The notes beneath the pieces are model-generated. The model made no database searches. It was not told the DNA's origin and worked only from the letters and a program-made list of their open reading frames with translations. Positions 26,434 through 36,600 of a DNA stretch of 64,000 bases are shown here, piece by piece. The position numbers and the translations under genes are program-made. The number at the start of each line of letters is the position of its first letter. Within the stretch, counting starts at the first letter, position 1. Source of the DNA: Desulfovibrio sp. An276 (GTDB lineage: Bacteria > Desulfobacterota > Desulfovibrionia > Desulfovibrionales > Desulfovibrionaceae); assembly GCF_002159665.1 (NCBI RefSeq), contig NZ_NFJC01000004.1, positions 1 through 64,000 on the forward strand, written 5' to 3'.

Positions 26434-27300
26434 CTATCGGGAAGCCTTTTGGGCCGGCCTTGCACGTCCCATGTCGATACGGCGTATCTGGCCAGGCCTT
26501 GGCGCCTTCATGCCCAGCTTTTCCGCCTTGATGCGCAGCTCGTAGGGGGAGAGCAGACGCTCCTTTTCCACCATGAGCTTGCCGTGCAGGGACTGTTTTT
26601 CGCGCAGCTTCACCCGCTCGATATTGATGAAATAGTTGATGTCCATGCGCTCGATGCTCACCCAGACAAGGGTGAGGGCAAGGACAACGGCCAGAAGGAT
26701 GTTCACGGAAAGGAGAAAGTACCAGCTCTTGCCCTGCAAAAAGGTGCTTTGGGAGAGCCTGCCTACCCCCTTTGCGATGTTGGCCCCGAGGTGGGCTGCC
26801 TCGTGGGCTGCCTGCGAGGCCTTCTGGGCTGCAGTCTGGGCTACCGTGTGGGCTGCTGTCTGTCCGGCAGTCTGTCCGACGTCGTGCGCGGCAGAAGGCT
26901 GCCCGGGATGTTGCGCGCCATCCGGGGTGCTTTCGCTCCCCGGGGCCGCGCTTTCGTGCGGCTGCGTCTTCCTTTCCCTGCGCAGGAAGGAAAAGCGCAT
27001 GTGGCCCTTGCGCGCGGCTTTTGCCGGACGCTTGGAGCGCTGCGCGTGCGAAGGCTCCTCTGGGCTGGTGGAAGCGGACTCAGCGTCCTCAATGCGCCAC
27101 TGGGGGCAGGTAGAGGTGCGCAGGAGAGTCTCGGGCGCAGAGTGCCCGTTCTCCCTGGCGCTCACCAATGCTGGATCGTTCCTGGTTGTCTCCCCGCCTC
27201 GTTCCAGGGGAGCTCCATCCTGTTTGGCCGGTTTTCTGGACTCTTTTTCCTCCCCGTGCCCGGAAGGGGAAAAAGAGGATGCGGACTTTTCCTGGTCCAT
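26434..27300 (-). CDS. ftsL: FtsL-like division protein with a 190-residue cytoplasmic tail
   Basis: A bitopic divisome scaffold that works with FtsB and FtsQ. The C-terminal third fits FtsL: a transmembrane helix (193-214), then a leucine-zipper-like coiled coil with IERVKLREKQSLHGKL and the ending LRIKAEKLGMKAP. Residues 1-192 are a hydrophilic tail, including basic runs (86-112) and an Ala/Gln/His-rich repeat (137-172) with TAGQTAAHTVAQTAAQ. Typical FtsL is 90-130 residues in all. The start is well supported: AGGAG at the end of rsmH and an ATG directly after the rsmH TAA. The position between rsmH and ftsI is canonical. Confidence 0.85.
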   Translation of the reverse strand: MDQEKSASSFSPSGHGEEKESRKPAKQDGAPLERGGETTRNDPALVSARENGHSAPETLLRTSTCPQWRIEDAESASTSPEEPSHAQRSKRPAKAARKGHMRFSFLRRERKTQPHESAAPGSESTPDGAQHPGQPSAAHDVGQTAGQTAAHTVAQTAAQKASQAAHEAAHLGANIAKGVGRLSQSTFLQGKSWYFLLSVNILLAVVLALTLVWVSIERMDINYFINIERVKLREKQSLHGKLMVEKERLLSPYELRIKAEKLGMKAPRPGQIRRIDMGRARPAQKASR

Positions 27301-28386
27301 TTACAGCTCCTGGTCCTGGGCCTCCTGTTCACGTACCCGCTCATCCGTGGTCGGCGGATTTTGCGGGGCAGCGAGCTTTTCGCAGGCCCTGAGCTTTGCC
27401 GAACTGGCCCTGGGATTGCGGGCCAGCTCCTCCCTGTCTGCCACAAGCGGTTTTTTGGTCAGAAGCTCCACTTCGGGCAGATGGTGGCAGCGGCACACGG
27501 GCGCATGTGGCGGGCAAAGGCACCCGCTTGCCCAGCGCCGCATGGTCCTCTTGACCAGACGATCCTCCAGACTGTGAAAGGTGATGACAGCCAGCCTTCC
27601 GCCTGTATTCAGGCGGGCAAGTATGCTGTTCATGAAGGTTTCCAGCTCGCCCAGCTCGTTGTTCACCACCATGCGCAGGGCCTGGAAGGTCCTGGTCGCA
27701 GGATGGTGGCGCGATTTGGCGCGCCAGGCCTTGGGATAGGCCATGCTCACAATGTCGGCCAGCACAAGGGTTTCCCGTATGGGCGTGCGAACGCGGGCCT
27801 CGCAGATGGCCTTTGCTATGCGCTGCGCCATGGGGTCCTCGCCAAGGGTGGCTATGATCTCGCGCAGCTTTTCGAAGGGCAGCGTATTCACAAGATCCGC
27901 TGCCGTGGGCCCATCGTTCTGATCCATGCGCATGTCCAAAGGCCCGTTTGCGTGCAGGCTGAAGCCCCTTACGCCCTCGTCCAGCTGCATGGAGGAAACC
28001 CCTATGTCGATGAGGGCAAAGTCCACGCCCTGCCAGCCGAGGCTGTCCAGCGCAGCGCAACAGCCGGAAAAGCGGCTGTGCATGGTGTGCACGCGCAAGC
28101 CAAAAGGCGCAAGCCTTGCGCCTGCCAGGGCCAGAGCTTCCCTGTCCCGGTCAAGACCAAGGAGCTCGGCATTGGGGCAGGCCTCAAGCAGGGCCTGGCT
28201 GTGGCCGCCAAGACCCAGGGTTGCGTCAAGGATACGCATTTCCCCTTTTCTTGCGCCAAGGGGGCGTGCGAAGTCCACGACTTGCGCGCAGAGTACGGGA
28301 ATGTGCTTTGCCCTGGCCTTTTCGGCTGCCGAAGGCACATTTGCTGTTCCAGACAAAAGGTCCCCCTTCCTGTCCGTTGTTACCAT
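27301..28386 (-). CDS. rsmH: 16S rRNA (cytosine1402-N4)-methyltransferase RsmH (MraW)
   Basis: A SAM-dependent enzyme methylating N4 of C1402 in the ribosomal P site. In about 361 residues: the target motif HIPVLCAQVV, the SAM site ILDATLGLGGHSQALL near residue 52, the catalytic region IDIGVSSMQLDEGVRGFS near 129, and FHSLEDRLVKR near 273. It begins one base after the mraZ stop. A TTG start inside mraZ, four codons earlier, is less likely. Confidence 0.97.
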   Translation of the reverse strand: MVTTDRKGDLLSGTANVPSAAEKARAKHIPVLCAQVVDFARPLGARKGEMRILDATLGLGGHSQALLEACPNAELLGLDRDREALALAGARLAPFGLRVHTMHSRFSGCCAALDSLGWQGVDFALIDIGVSSMQLDEGVRGFSLHANGPLDMRMDQNDGPTAADLVNTLPFEKLREIIATLGEDPMAQRIAKAICEARVRTPIRETLVLADIVSMAYPKAWRAKSRHHPATRTFQALRMVVNNELGELETFMNSILARLNTGGRLAVITFHSLEDRLVKRTMRRWASGCLCPPHAPVCRCHHLPEVELLTKKPLVADREELARNPRASSAKLRACEKLAAPQNPPTTDERVREQEAQDQEL

Positions 28387-28387
28387 A

Positions 28388-28849
28388 TCAGAGCACAAGG
28401 TCTATGCCCCTGGCTGTCAGTTCCTGGGAAACGTCCTCCACGTCTATGGCGTTGAAACGTTCGAGGTCCCAGATTTCGAAGCGGGAAAACATGCCCACAA
28501 CCATGACCTCGGCCCTTTGTCCGGAATGCAGGACAATGCCTGCCTCCTTCAGCAGGGTCTGGGGGATGCGCACCCTGCCCTGAGCCGTCCAGGTGAGCTC
28601 CTCGGCAAGGCCCACGGTCTTGGCCATGAAGCGCACAAGGGCCGGAGAGGGGGTGGAAATGCCGTTGAGCCTTTCCATGAAGGCCTCCCAGTCCGCTGGC
28701 AGACAGGCCACAAGCCTGCCGTAGAGGCAGGTCAGCCAGAAGCTTGTTATCCCCTGTTCCTCGAGGGCCTGCCTGTAGGCGCAGGGCAGCATGAGCCTGC
28801 CCTTGTCGTCCAGACTGCGCTGTGAGCTTTTACAAAAAAGCCTTTGCAC
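28388..28849 (-). CDS. mraZ: Transcriptional regulator/division protein MraZ
   Basis: An AbrB-fold, ring-forming DNA-binding protein that in other bacteria controls its own dcw operon. The 153 residues hold two SpoVT/AbrB-like repeats: SLDDKGRLMLPCAYR near residue 13 and TAQGRVRIPQTLLKEAG near 83. The GTG at 28849 is chosen because GGGGGA lies eight bases upstream and it yields the normal family length; ATG codons further upstream add non-family sequence. The candidate binding boxes lie 66-90 bases upstream. Confidence 0.93.
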   Translation of the reverse strand: MQRLFCKSSQRSLDDKGRLMLPCAYRQALEEQGITSFWLTCLYGRLVACLPADWEAFMERLNGISTPSPALVRFMAKTVGLAEELTWTAQGRVRIPQTLLKEAGIVLHSGQRAEVMVVGMFSRFEIWDLERFNAIDVEDVSQELTARGIDLVL

Positions 28850-28914
28850 GGAAAAATTCCCCCGGGAACTCTCAGGGAGGGCATGGGCCTTCCCTGCAAC
28901 AAAATGCCCTGCTT

Positions 28915-28939
28915 TGACACGGATTGCCACCTTTTCCCA
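28915..28939 (-). promoter_or_regulatory. Candidate MraZ-binding boxes upstream of mraZ
   Basis: On the minus strand TGGGA (28935-28939), TGGCA (28925-28929) and TGTCA (28915-28919) are spaced exactly 10 bases apart. MraZ operators in E. coli and mycoplasmas are direct repeats of TGGGN separated by five bases, that is 10-bp periodicity. The first repeat is perfect and the others are degenerate. The core promoter itself was not identified with confidence. Confidence 0.55.
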
Positions 28940-29026
28940 CAGATGCCCGAAAAAGACAAGGAAAAATCCGCAAGTGCGCAAGGCCTACTGGACCCTGATG
29001 GATATGGGCGCAAGCTGGAGGGCGCG

Positions 29027-29073
29027 AAAAAAAGGCCCTGTGCAGAAGGCCGTTTTTTCAACGCACAGGGCCT
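29027..29073 (-). terminator. Rho-independent terminator after the 2-hydroxyacid dehydrogenase gene
   Basis: On the minus strand AGGCCCTGTGC (29063-29073) pairs with GCACAGGGCCT (29033-29043) in a perfect 11-bp stem, followed by seven T residues (29027-29033). It insulates the dcw promoter from the upstream gene. Confidence 0.9.
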
Positions 29074-29121
29074 GTTGCTGTTTGTCCGGATATCCGGACA
29101 TAGGCACTTGGGCAGAAAAGC

Positions 29122-30120
29122 CTATCTGGTTTTCAGAAAGGCTGCATTCACGACACTTTTCGGCTTTCCGGAAAGGCAGGATTTGATGTTGTCCGCAAGG
29201 ATGCGGAGGATGTTCTGTCTTGCCGGCAGGCTCGCCCAGGCAATGTGCGGTGTAATAAAGGTGTTGGGCGCATGAAGAAGGGGATTGTCGCTCGTTATGG
29301 GTTCCTTAGAGACCACATCGCAGCCAAGGCCGGCAAGCTTGCCGCATGCAAGAGCCCTTGCCACTGCCTCCTCGTCCAGCAGAGGACCGCGCGCCACGTT
29401 GAGCAAAATCGCTCCGTCCTTCATGAGGGCAAGGCTTTTCTCGTTCACTATGCCCCTTGTTGCGTCCGAAAGCGGCGTGTGCAGGGAGATGACATCCGAG
29501 GAGGCAAAAAGTCTTTCGCAATCAACATAGGTCACGGGGTAGCCTGGATCTATAGCGGATTTGGCAAGTTCCGCACCACTCTTTCTCGCTGAGGCTGCAA
29601 GGATGTTCATGCCAAAGGCGTGGGCAAGGGCGCCTACCTTGCGGCCAATGGTCCCGAAGCCAAGAATGCCCATGGTCTTGCCGCAAAGCTCCATCTGCGT
29701 GCCTTCCCAGAAGCAGAAGTCCGGGCACTGTTCCCACCTGCCCTCGCGCACAAGCCTGTCGTGCAGGGCAACACGGCGGCACAGTTCGAGCAAGAGCGCC
29801 ATGCAGTGCTGGGCCACTGCGTCCGCCCCGTAGTTGACGACGTTGACCACAGGGATGCCGAGGATGCCTGCGTGTTCCACGTCCACCACATCGTACCCCG
29901 TAGCCAGTATGCCCACCATGCGAAGATCGGGAAGAGCGTCCAGCGTCTCGGCCCTCAGGGGGGTCTTGTTGGTGATGACTATGTCAGCGCCAAGGCTCCT
30001 CGCAACTATGTCGCAGGCGTCCGTCCTCTCGTACACTGTCAGATCCCCAATCTCCTCCAGGGCTGTCCAGGGATTGTCTCCGGGATTGACGGTATAGCCG
30101 TCCAGAATGACTATTCTCAT
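29122..30120 (-). CDS. D-isomer-specific 2-hydroxyacid dehydrogenase (glycerate dehydrogenase/hydroxypyruvate reductase-like)
   Basis: A 332-residue NAD(P)-dependent dehydrogenase of the D-2-hydroxyacid family. The nucleotide-binding loop is LGFGTIGRKVGALA near residue 153. The catalytic arginine is in NVARGPLLDE near 244, the acid in SKEP near 273, and the histidine in TPHIAWAS near 292. Overall resemblance is to HprA-type enzymes that interconvert hydroxypyruvate and glycerate, but substrate assignment within this family is unreliable. It stands alone between its terminator and a divergent spacer. Confidence 0.9.
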   Translation of the reverse strand: MRIVILDGYTVNPGDNPWTALEEIGDLTVYERTDACDIVARSLGADIVITNKTPLRAETLDALPDLRMVGILATGYDVVDVEHAGILGIPVVNVVNYGADAVAQHCMALLLELCRRVALHDRLVREGRWEQCPDFCFWEGTQMELCGKTMGILGFGTIGRKVGALAHAFGMNILAASARKSGAELAKSAIDPGYPVTYVDCERLFASSDVISLHTPLSDATRGIVNEKSLALMKDGAILLNVARGPLLDEEAVARALACGKLAGLGCDVVSKEPITSDNPLLHAPNTFITPHIAWASLPARQNILRILADNIKSCLSGKPKSVVNAAFLKTR

Positions 30121-30470
30121 TTATGTTTCTCTCCTTGCAGGCATCTGCATGTAGGGTGCGCAAAAGCGTTCCGCTTTTCTATAGACCACATGGCCTTGCG
30201 CTTGCAAAGAAATCCCTCTTGCCTGCTTTTTGAGCAAGCCCCCTCCCTGTCACAGTCCAGACAAGAAGGGGCGGCTATTCTGTCACCCAAACAGGGCATG
30301 GTCTTCCACCCAGATTCTCACATCATTAATAGTAGCACCCTTTTGTGATCCCACGTTTTTGCCTGCTGGACAGCGCAAAAAAAGCAGGGTAAAGACAAGC
30401 GCTCAAAATCCCCCACAAGAAATTCACTTGCCCGGAAAGGTCCGGAGCAAAACATTATTTCAGGCCCATC
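30121..30470. other. Divergent intergenic region between the dehydrogenase and pyk
   Basis: No gene is supported. A small hairpin AAAAGCG/CGCTTTT (30162-30178) lies near the dehydrogenase start. Both flanking genes must be initiated here, but I could not identify convincing -35/-10 pairs. Confidence 0.5.
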
Positions 30471-31898
30471 ATGAACAAGACAAAAATCGTTGCCACCCTT
30501 GGCCCCTCCTCCAACAGCCCTGACAAAATCAGGGCCCTCGCCAAGGCAGGCGCCTCCATCTTTCGCCTGAACTTTTCCCACGGTTCCGCAAAGGACTTTG
30601 TGGAAATCATCAAGAGCATCCGCGACATAGAGCGCGAGCTGCGCATTCCCCTGACCATCATGCAGGATCTTTCTGGCCCCAAGATTCGTCTTGGAGAGAT
30701 CCGCGAGGACAGCATACACGTGCAGCAGGGCATGAAGCTCCTGCTTGGCACAACCGGACACTATACAAACGAGCTGCCCTATCTGCCCTTTGATCACGAG
30801 GAAGTGCTCGACTCCCTTGTCGCTGGCGACAGGCTCGTCCTTGCAGACGGCGGCCTTGAGTTTACTGTGGTTGAGCGCCGCGAGGATCATCTGATCCTCC
30901 TCGAAGCGAAGAATTCCGGCCTTGTGACCTCGCGCAAGGGCCTTGCCCTGCCGGGCAAGGCCACCCGCGTGCGCGCCCTGACAGAAAAGGACAAGCGCGA
31001 TCTCATGGACGGCATCCGCCTTGGCGTGGATGCAGTAGCCATGTCCTACGTGCAGACAGCAGACGATGTGCGCGAAGCCAAGGAGCTCATCAACCAGCAC
31101 AGCCTGCGCTTTGTGCCTGTGTGCGTGAAACTCGAGCGGGAAAACGCGGTCCACAACCTGCCTGCCATCCTGGCAGAGGCTGACATTGTCATGGTCGCCC
31201 GCGGCGATCTTGGCGTGGAATGCCCCCTGCCAAAGCTGCCCAGCATACAAAAGCACATCATCAAGGCCTGCAACAACGCATCGAAGCCAGTCATCGTGGC
31301 AACCCAGATGCTCCTCTCCATGGTCAACTCCCCCTCGCCCACGCGCGCGGAGACCACGGACGTTGCCAACGCTGTGTTGGACGGCGCAGACTGCGTCATG
31401 CTCTCGGAGGAAACTGCCATGGGGCATTTCCCTGTGGAGACAGTGGCCTACATGCGCCGCATCACCAACGAGGCCGAGGCCATCATGGAGAGCAGGCATG
31501 CCCTGGAAGAGCCCAGCGAACAGCGCGGCATCCCCTCCTACCTTGCCTACTCTGCCTGCCTTCTGGCCCAGAAGGCCAGGGCCCAGGCCATAGTCATCCA
31601 TTCGCTTAGCGGCGCCTCTGCCCGCAAGGTGTCTTCCTGCAGGCCCCCGCAGCCCATCTACGCCCTGACCACGGAAAATTCCTCGGTCAAGTATCTGAAC
31701 TACTCCTGGGGCGTGACACCCGTCCTTGTGGAAGAGCCCGAAACAGAGCCCAGCCACCTCTACAGGACGGAAAACTTCATCCTGCAAAACGACGCATTCA
31801 AAAAGGGCGACTGTGTGGTCATCACTGCAGGGCAGTTCCGGCAATACCAGGCCAGTTCGGCACGCGGCACCAATCTCATCAAGATTTTCTACAAGTAG
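30471..31898 (+). CDS. pyk: Pyruvate kinase
   Basis: It makes pyruvate and ATP from phosphoenolpyruvate and ADP in lower glycolysis. The 475 residues show the N-terminal KIVATLGPSS, the phosphate site RLNFSHG, the catalytic lysine in CVKLE near residue 222, the metal site MVARGDLGVE near 242, and MLSEETAMGHFPVE near 310, followed by the C-terminal alpha/beta domain. The family's usual length is about 470. It is followed after 50 bases by argG with a T-less hairpin between them. Confidence 0.97.
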   Translation: MNKTKIVATLGPSSNSPDKIRALAKAGASIFRLNFSHGSAKDFVEIIKSIRDIERELRIPLTIMQDLSGPKIRLGEIREDSIHVQQGMKLLLGTTGHYTNELPYLPFDHEEVLDSLVAGDRLVLADGGLEFTVVERREDHLILLEAKNSGLVTSRKGLALPGKATRVRALTEKDKRDLMDGIRLGVDAVAMSYVQTADDVREAKELINQHSLRFVPVCVKLERENAVHNLPAILAEADIVMVARGDLGVECPLPKLPSIQKHIIKACNNASKPVIVATQMLLSMVNSPSPTRAETTDVANAVLDGADCVMLSEETAMGHFPVETVAYMRRITNEAEAIMESRHALEEPSEQRGIPSYLAYSACLLAQKARAQAIVIHSLSGASARKVSSCRPPQPIYALTTENSSVKYLNYSWGVTPVLVEEPETEPSHLYRTENFILQNDAFKKGDCVVITAGQFRQYQASSARGTNLIKIFYK

Positions 31899-31899
31899 G

Positions 31900-31921
31900 G
31901 CCAGGCCCCAAAGGGCCTGGC
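31900..31921. repeat. 9-bp hairpin between pyk and argG
   Basis: GCCAGGCCC (31900-31908) and GGGCCTGGC (31913-31921) form a perfect stem with a four-base loop but no T-run. It may stabilise or attenuate a pyk-argG transcript. Confidence 0.5.
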
Positions 31922-31948
31922 TGCCAATAGTCTCGCAAGGAGAGTCCA

Positions 31949-33166
31949 ATGGCAAACGTCAAAAAAGTTGTTCTTGCCTACAGCGGCGGTCTCGACACCT
32001 CTGTCATTCTCAAATGGCTCATCAATACCTACAAGTGCGAGGTTGTCACAGTGACAGCCGACCTTGGCCAGCCCGAGGATCTTACGGGCGTCGAGGAAAA
32101 GGCCCTGAAAACCGGTGCAGTCAAGGCCTACGTGCTTGACCTGCGCGAGGAAATGGCCAGGGACTTTGTCTTCCCCATGGTGCGCGCTGCCGGCATCTAC
32201 GAGAACAAGTATCTGCTCGGCACCTCCATTGCCCGTCCCCTTATCACCAAGGCCCTCATTGACATCGCCCACAAGGAAGGTGCTGATGCCATAGCCCACG
32301 GTGCCACAGGCAAGGGCAACGATCAGGTGCGCTTCGAATTTTCTGCCAAGGCTCTTGATCCCGCAATCAGGGTCATAGCTCCCTGGAGGGAATGGGATCT
32401 CATGAGCCGTACTGCCCTAAACGCCTTTGCGGAAGCCAATGGCATCCCGATCTCCAAGGGTGCCAAGCGCTACAGCATGGACGCAAACATGCTGCACACA
32501 AGCTTCGAGGGCTCCGAGCTCGAAGATCCGGGCCTTGCTCCCGATCCTGTCTGCCACGAGCGCTGCGTGCCAGTAGAAGAAGCTCCCAATGAGCCCGAAA
32601 TCATCACGGTCGATTTCGAGAAGGGTAACCCCGTGGCCCTGAACGGCAAGCGCCTCTCCCCCTACGAACTCATCCGCGAGCTCGCAGAAATAGGCGGCCG
32701 CCACGGTGTGGGAAGGAGCGACATAGTCGAAAACCGCTATGTGGGCATGAAGTGCCGCGGCGTGTACGAAAACCCCGCAGGCACAATCCTCTACGCCCTG
32801 CACCAGGACCTCGAGGGTCTTTGCATGGACAGGAACCTCCTCTCCATCAGGGATCAGCTGGCTGTCCGCTACTCCGAGGCCGTGTACGACGGCTACTGGT
32901 ACAGCCCGGAGCGCGAGGCCATGCAGGCCTTCATGGACAAGGCACAGGAAAACGTGACCGGCTCCGTGACAGCCAAGCTCTACAAGGGCGGCGTGTGGCC
33001 CTTGAGCCGCAAGTCCCCCTACAGCCTCTTCAACGCAGAGCTCGCCACCTTCGAGGCCTCCAACTACGACCACCACGACGCCACGGGCTTCATCCGCCTG
33101 AACTCCCTGCGCCTTGGCCAGTACGCAAGGGTCAAGAAGCAGCTGGAGGAAGACGAGGCAAAGTAG
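31949..33166 (+). CDS. argG: Argininosuccinate synthase
   Basis: It condenses citrulline and aspartate using ATP, the penultimate step of arginine synthesis. The 405 residues have the PP-loop [11 protein letters not shown] near residue 9, the ATP site [14 protein letters not shown] near 117, and the C-terminal dimerisation helix. AAGGAG precedes the ATG. A terminator follows. The carbamoyl-phosphate synthase genes just downstream feed the same pathway as well as pyrimidines. Confidence 0.98.
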   Translation: MANVKKVVLAYSGGLDTSVILKWLINTYKCEVVTVTADLGQPEDLTGVEEKALKTGAVKAYVLDLREEMARDFVFPMVRAAGIYENKYLLGTSIARPLITKALIDIAHKEGADAIAHGATGKGNDQVRFEFSAKALDPAIRVIAPWREWDLMSRTALNAFAEANGIPISKGAKRYSMDANMLHTSFEGSELEDPGLAPDPVCHERCVPVEEAPNEPEIITVDFEKGNPVALNGKRLSPYELIRELAEIGGRHGVGRSDIVENRYVGMKCRGVYENPAGTILYALHQDLEGLCMDRNLLSIRDQLAVRYSEAVYDGYWYSPEREAMQAFMDKAQENVTGSVTAKLYKGGVWPLSRKSPYSLFNAELATFEASNYDHHDATGFIRLNSLRLGQYARVKKQLEEDEAK

Positions 33167-33216
33167 TGCCAATGCTTTCGCAAGGAAGGCCCCCTGCCCC
33201 CTTGCCTGAGATTCCA

Positions 33217-33266
33217 AGCCTCGATCCGCTTTGAGGGCATGCGCCCCACGGATCGGGGCTCTTTTT
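33217..33266 (+). terminator. Rho-independent terminator after argG
   Basis: AGCCTCGATCCG (33217-33228) pairs with CGGATCGGGGCT (33249-33260) with one mismatch, followed by CTTTTT. Confidence 0.8.
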
Positions 33267-33498
33267 GGGCCCAATCATATGCCTCTTCCATGTTGTTTTC
33301 CCAGATACCAGTGACTCCTTCCCTCTTCCCCATGTATTTGCTTCGGGGAATCCTGCATATACCAAGGTCTTGCTCCTGCATCTTTTGCGACCGAGACGAA
33401 GAACAAAAGGAAGGATTTTGGGAGAAGATCCCCTTTCAAAGACACATCAAGGGGCTTTGGGGCACAGGGGCAGGGCTTGCACAAGTCATTTCAACTTC

Positions 33499-33528
33499 TT
33501 GACTTTTTTCATACAATATTCCTATGAT
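33499..33528 (+). promoter_or_regulatory. Sigma70-type promoter of carB-carA
   Basis: TTGACT (33499-33504) and TATGAT (33523-33528) are separated by 18 bases in an A+T-rich stretch. Transcription would start near 33535. Confidence 0.65.
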
Positions 33529-33669
33529 TAGCTGTTTTAGGGATAGCAGGAGCCGGACAGGTCTTGAGGCTACGTCCAGGGTCTTTTGCACTCGCACCCA
33601 AGCGCTTTTTGACCTTTGCCCTTACGCTGGGCAGAACAGCAAAGCATCTTAACCGGAACAGGATACGTC

Positions 33670-36600
33670 ATGCCAAAACGCACTGATCTCCACAAAATCC
33701 TTGTCATCGGCGCAGGCCCCATAGTCATAGGCCAGGGCTGCGAATTTGACTATTCGGGTTCACAGGCAGTCAAGGCCCTCAAGGAAGAGGGGTACACTGT
33801 CGTTCTTGTGAACTCCAATCCCGCAACCATCATGACCGATCCGCACATGGCAGACGCCACGTACATCGAGCCCATCGAGGCGGACACGCTCGCGGCCATT
33901 GTGGAAAAGGAGCGCCCTGACGCCATCCTGCCCACCCTTGGCGGCCAGACAGCCCTGAACGCTGCCCTGCGCCTCTACAAGCGCGGCGTGCTCGAAAAGT
34001 ACGGTGTCGAGCTCATTGGCGCCAAGGCCGACGTCATCGAGAAGGCCGAGAGCCGCGAGCTCTTCCGCGAAGCCATGGAGCGCATAGGTCTCAAGGTTCC
34101 CCAAAGCGGCATTGCCCACAACATGGACGATGTGCGCAGGCTCGGGAAAACCCTGCCCTTCCCGCTCATTGTGCGCCCTGCCTTCACGCTTGGCGGCACA
34201 GGCGGCGGCATAGCCTACAACTTCGAGGACCTCGAGGTCGTGGCCCAGAAAGGCCTGACCGCAAGCCCGGTTTCCGAAGTCATGATCGAACAGAGCGTCA
34301 TAGGCTGGAAGGAAATGGAGATGGAGGTCATGCGCGACAAGAACGACAACGTCGTCATTGTCTGCTCCATCGAAAACCTCGATCCCATGGGCGTGCACAC
34401 TGGCGATTCCATCACCGTGGCCCCTGTGCAGACCCTCACGGACGTCGAATACCAGCGCATGCGCGACGCAAGCATTGCCATCATGCGCGAAATCGGTGTC
34501 GAGACCGGTGGCTCCAACGTTCAGTTCGGCATCAACCCCGCAAACGGCGACATGGTCGTCATCGAAATGAACCCCAGGGTGTCGCGCTCCTCTGCCCTGG
34601 CCTCCAAGGCGACCGGTTTCCCCATTGCCAAGATTGCCGCGAAACTCGCCATAGGCTACACCCTGGACGAGCTGCGCAACGATATCACGAGGGAAACGGC
34701 AGCGAGCTTCGAGCCTGCCATCGACTACTGTGTAGTCAAGATTCCCCGCTTTACCTTCGAAAAATTCCCTGGCGCAAAGGACGAGCTCACCACCTCCATG
34801 AAGAGCGTGGGCGAGGCCATGAGCATTGGCCGCACCTTCAAGGAAGCCCTGCAAAAGGGCCTGCGCTCCATGGAAATCGGAGCCTCCGGCCTTGGCTTCA
34901 ACTTCAGATCCGAACTTCCGGCAAAAGAAGATGTCGTAAAGAGCCTTCGTACCCCGAACTCCAGGCGCATCTTCAGCATCCGTCACGCCCTGCTCTTGGG
35001 CATGAGCGTTGAGGAAATACACGAAAACACAGGCATCGATCCCTGGTTCTTGCGCCAGATCCGCGACATCGTGGATATGGAAAACCAGATCCGCGACTTC
35101 GGCCTTGGCAACGACATGACCCCCCTGAACGACGAACTGCCGGGGCTCATGCGCAGGGCCAAGGAATACGGCTTTTCCGACAGGCAGCTGGCGGAAATGT
35201 GGAAACGTCCGGAAACGGATGTGCGCAGGCTGCGCGAAACCCTGGGCATTGTGCCCACCTACTACCTTGTGGATACGTGCGCAGGCGAATTCGAGGCCTA
35301 CACGCCCTACTACTACTCCACCTACGAGACCGGCCAGGAAATCAAGGTCGGCAACGAGCGCAAGGTGGTCATCCTTGGCGGCGGCCCCAACCGCATAGGC
35401 CAGGGCATAGAGTTCGACTACTGCTGCTGCCACGCGTCCTTTGCCCTGAGGGCTGAGGGCATCACGGCCATCATGGTCAACTCCAACCCCGAGACAGTAT
35501 CCACGGACTACGACACCTCGGACAGGCTCTTCTTTGAGCCCCTGACCTTCGAGGATGTGATGAACATCATCGAAAAGGAAAAGCCCGAGGGCATTATTGT
35601 CCAGTTCGGCGGCCAGACACCCCTGAACCTCGCAGTGCCCCTCATGCGCGCAGGCGTGCACATCCTTGGCACCTCCCCGGACGCCATTGACCGCGCGGAA
35701 GACCGCGAGCGCTTCCAGGCACTCATAGACAAGCTTGGCTTGAAGCAGGCAGCCAACGGCACTGCCATGAGTCTCGACGAGGCCATAGTGGTTGCCGAAA
35801 AGGTGGGCTATCCTGTCATGGTGCGCCCGAGCTACGTTCTCGGCGGCAGGGCCATGGCCGTTGTCTACGACAAGAACGAGCTTGTGGAATACTTCCACGA
35901 ACAGGTTCCGGAACGCCCCGAACACCCCATTCTCATCGACCAGTTCCTGCAGCACGCAACCGAAATCGACGTGGACGTCCTCTCGGACGGCACCGAGGTC
36001 TACGTGGCCGGCATCATGGAGCACATCGAGGAAGCGGGCATTCACTCCGGCGACTCTGCCTGCGTGCTTCCGCCCTATTCCCTCTCCTACGATCACGTGG
36101 CCCAGATAGCCCTGCAGGCTGAGGCCCTTGCCCGCGAGCTCAAGGTCATAGGCCTTATGAACATACAGTTCGCCTTAAAGGGCGACGAGCTCTACATCAT
36201 CGAGGTGAACCCCAGGGCCTCGCGCACTGTGCCCTTTGTCTCCAAGGCAACGGGTGTCCCGCTGGCCTTTTTGGCAACCCAGGTCATGCTCGGCAAGACC
36301 CTGGACGAGCTTGACCCCTGGTCCATGAAGCGCGGCGGCTTTACCTGCGTGAAGGAAGCTGTCCTGCCCTTCCAGCGCTTCCCCAATGTGGACATCATTC
36401 TCGGACCCGAAATGCATTCCACAGGCGAAGTCATGGGCATGGGCGCAAACTTTGCCGACGCCTTTTTGAAGAGCCAGATGGGTGCAGGCGACATTTTGCC
36501 CGACAAGGGCATGGTCTTCCTCTCCGTGAACGACAGGGACAAGCCCCTGATCACGGAAATTGCCCACCTGTACGCGGATCTCGGCTTCAACCTCTGCGCA

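Larger units (their letters stand above)
33167..33669. other. Intergenic region between argG and carB: terminator, promoter and leader
   Basis: No gene is supported in this 500-base spacer. It has the argG terminator (33217-33266), an uneventful stretch to about 33490, a good sigma70-type promoter (33499-33528) and a leader of about 135 bases before carB. I see no recognisable riboswitch or attenuator. Confidence 0.6.

Noticed and set aside
33760..36096. 778-codon minus-strand open frame opposite carB
   Set aside because: Codon-bias artefact opposite a certain gene.
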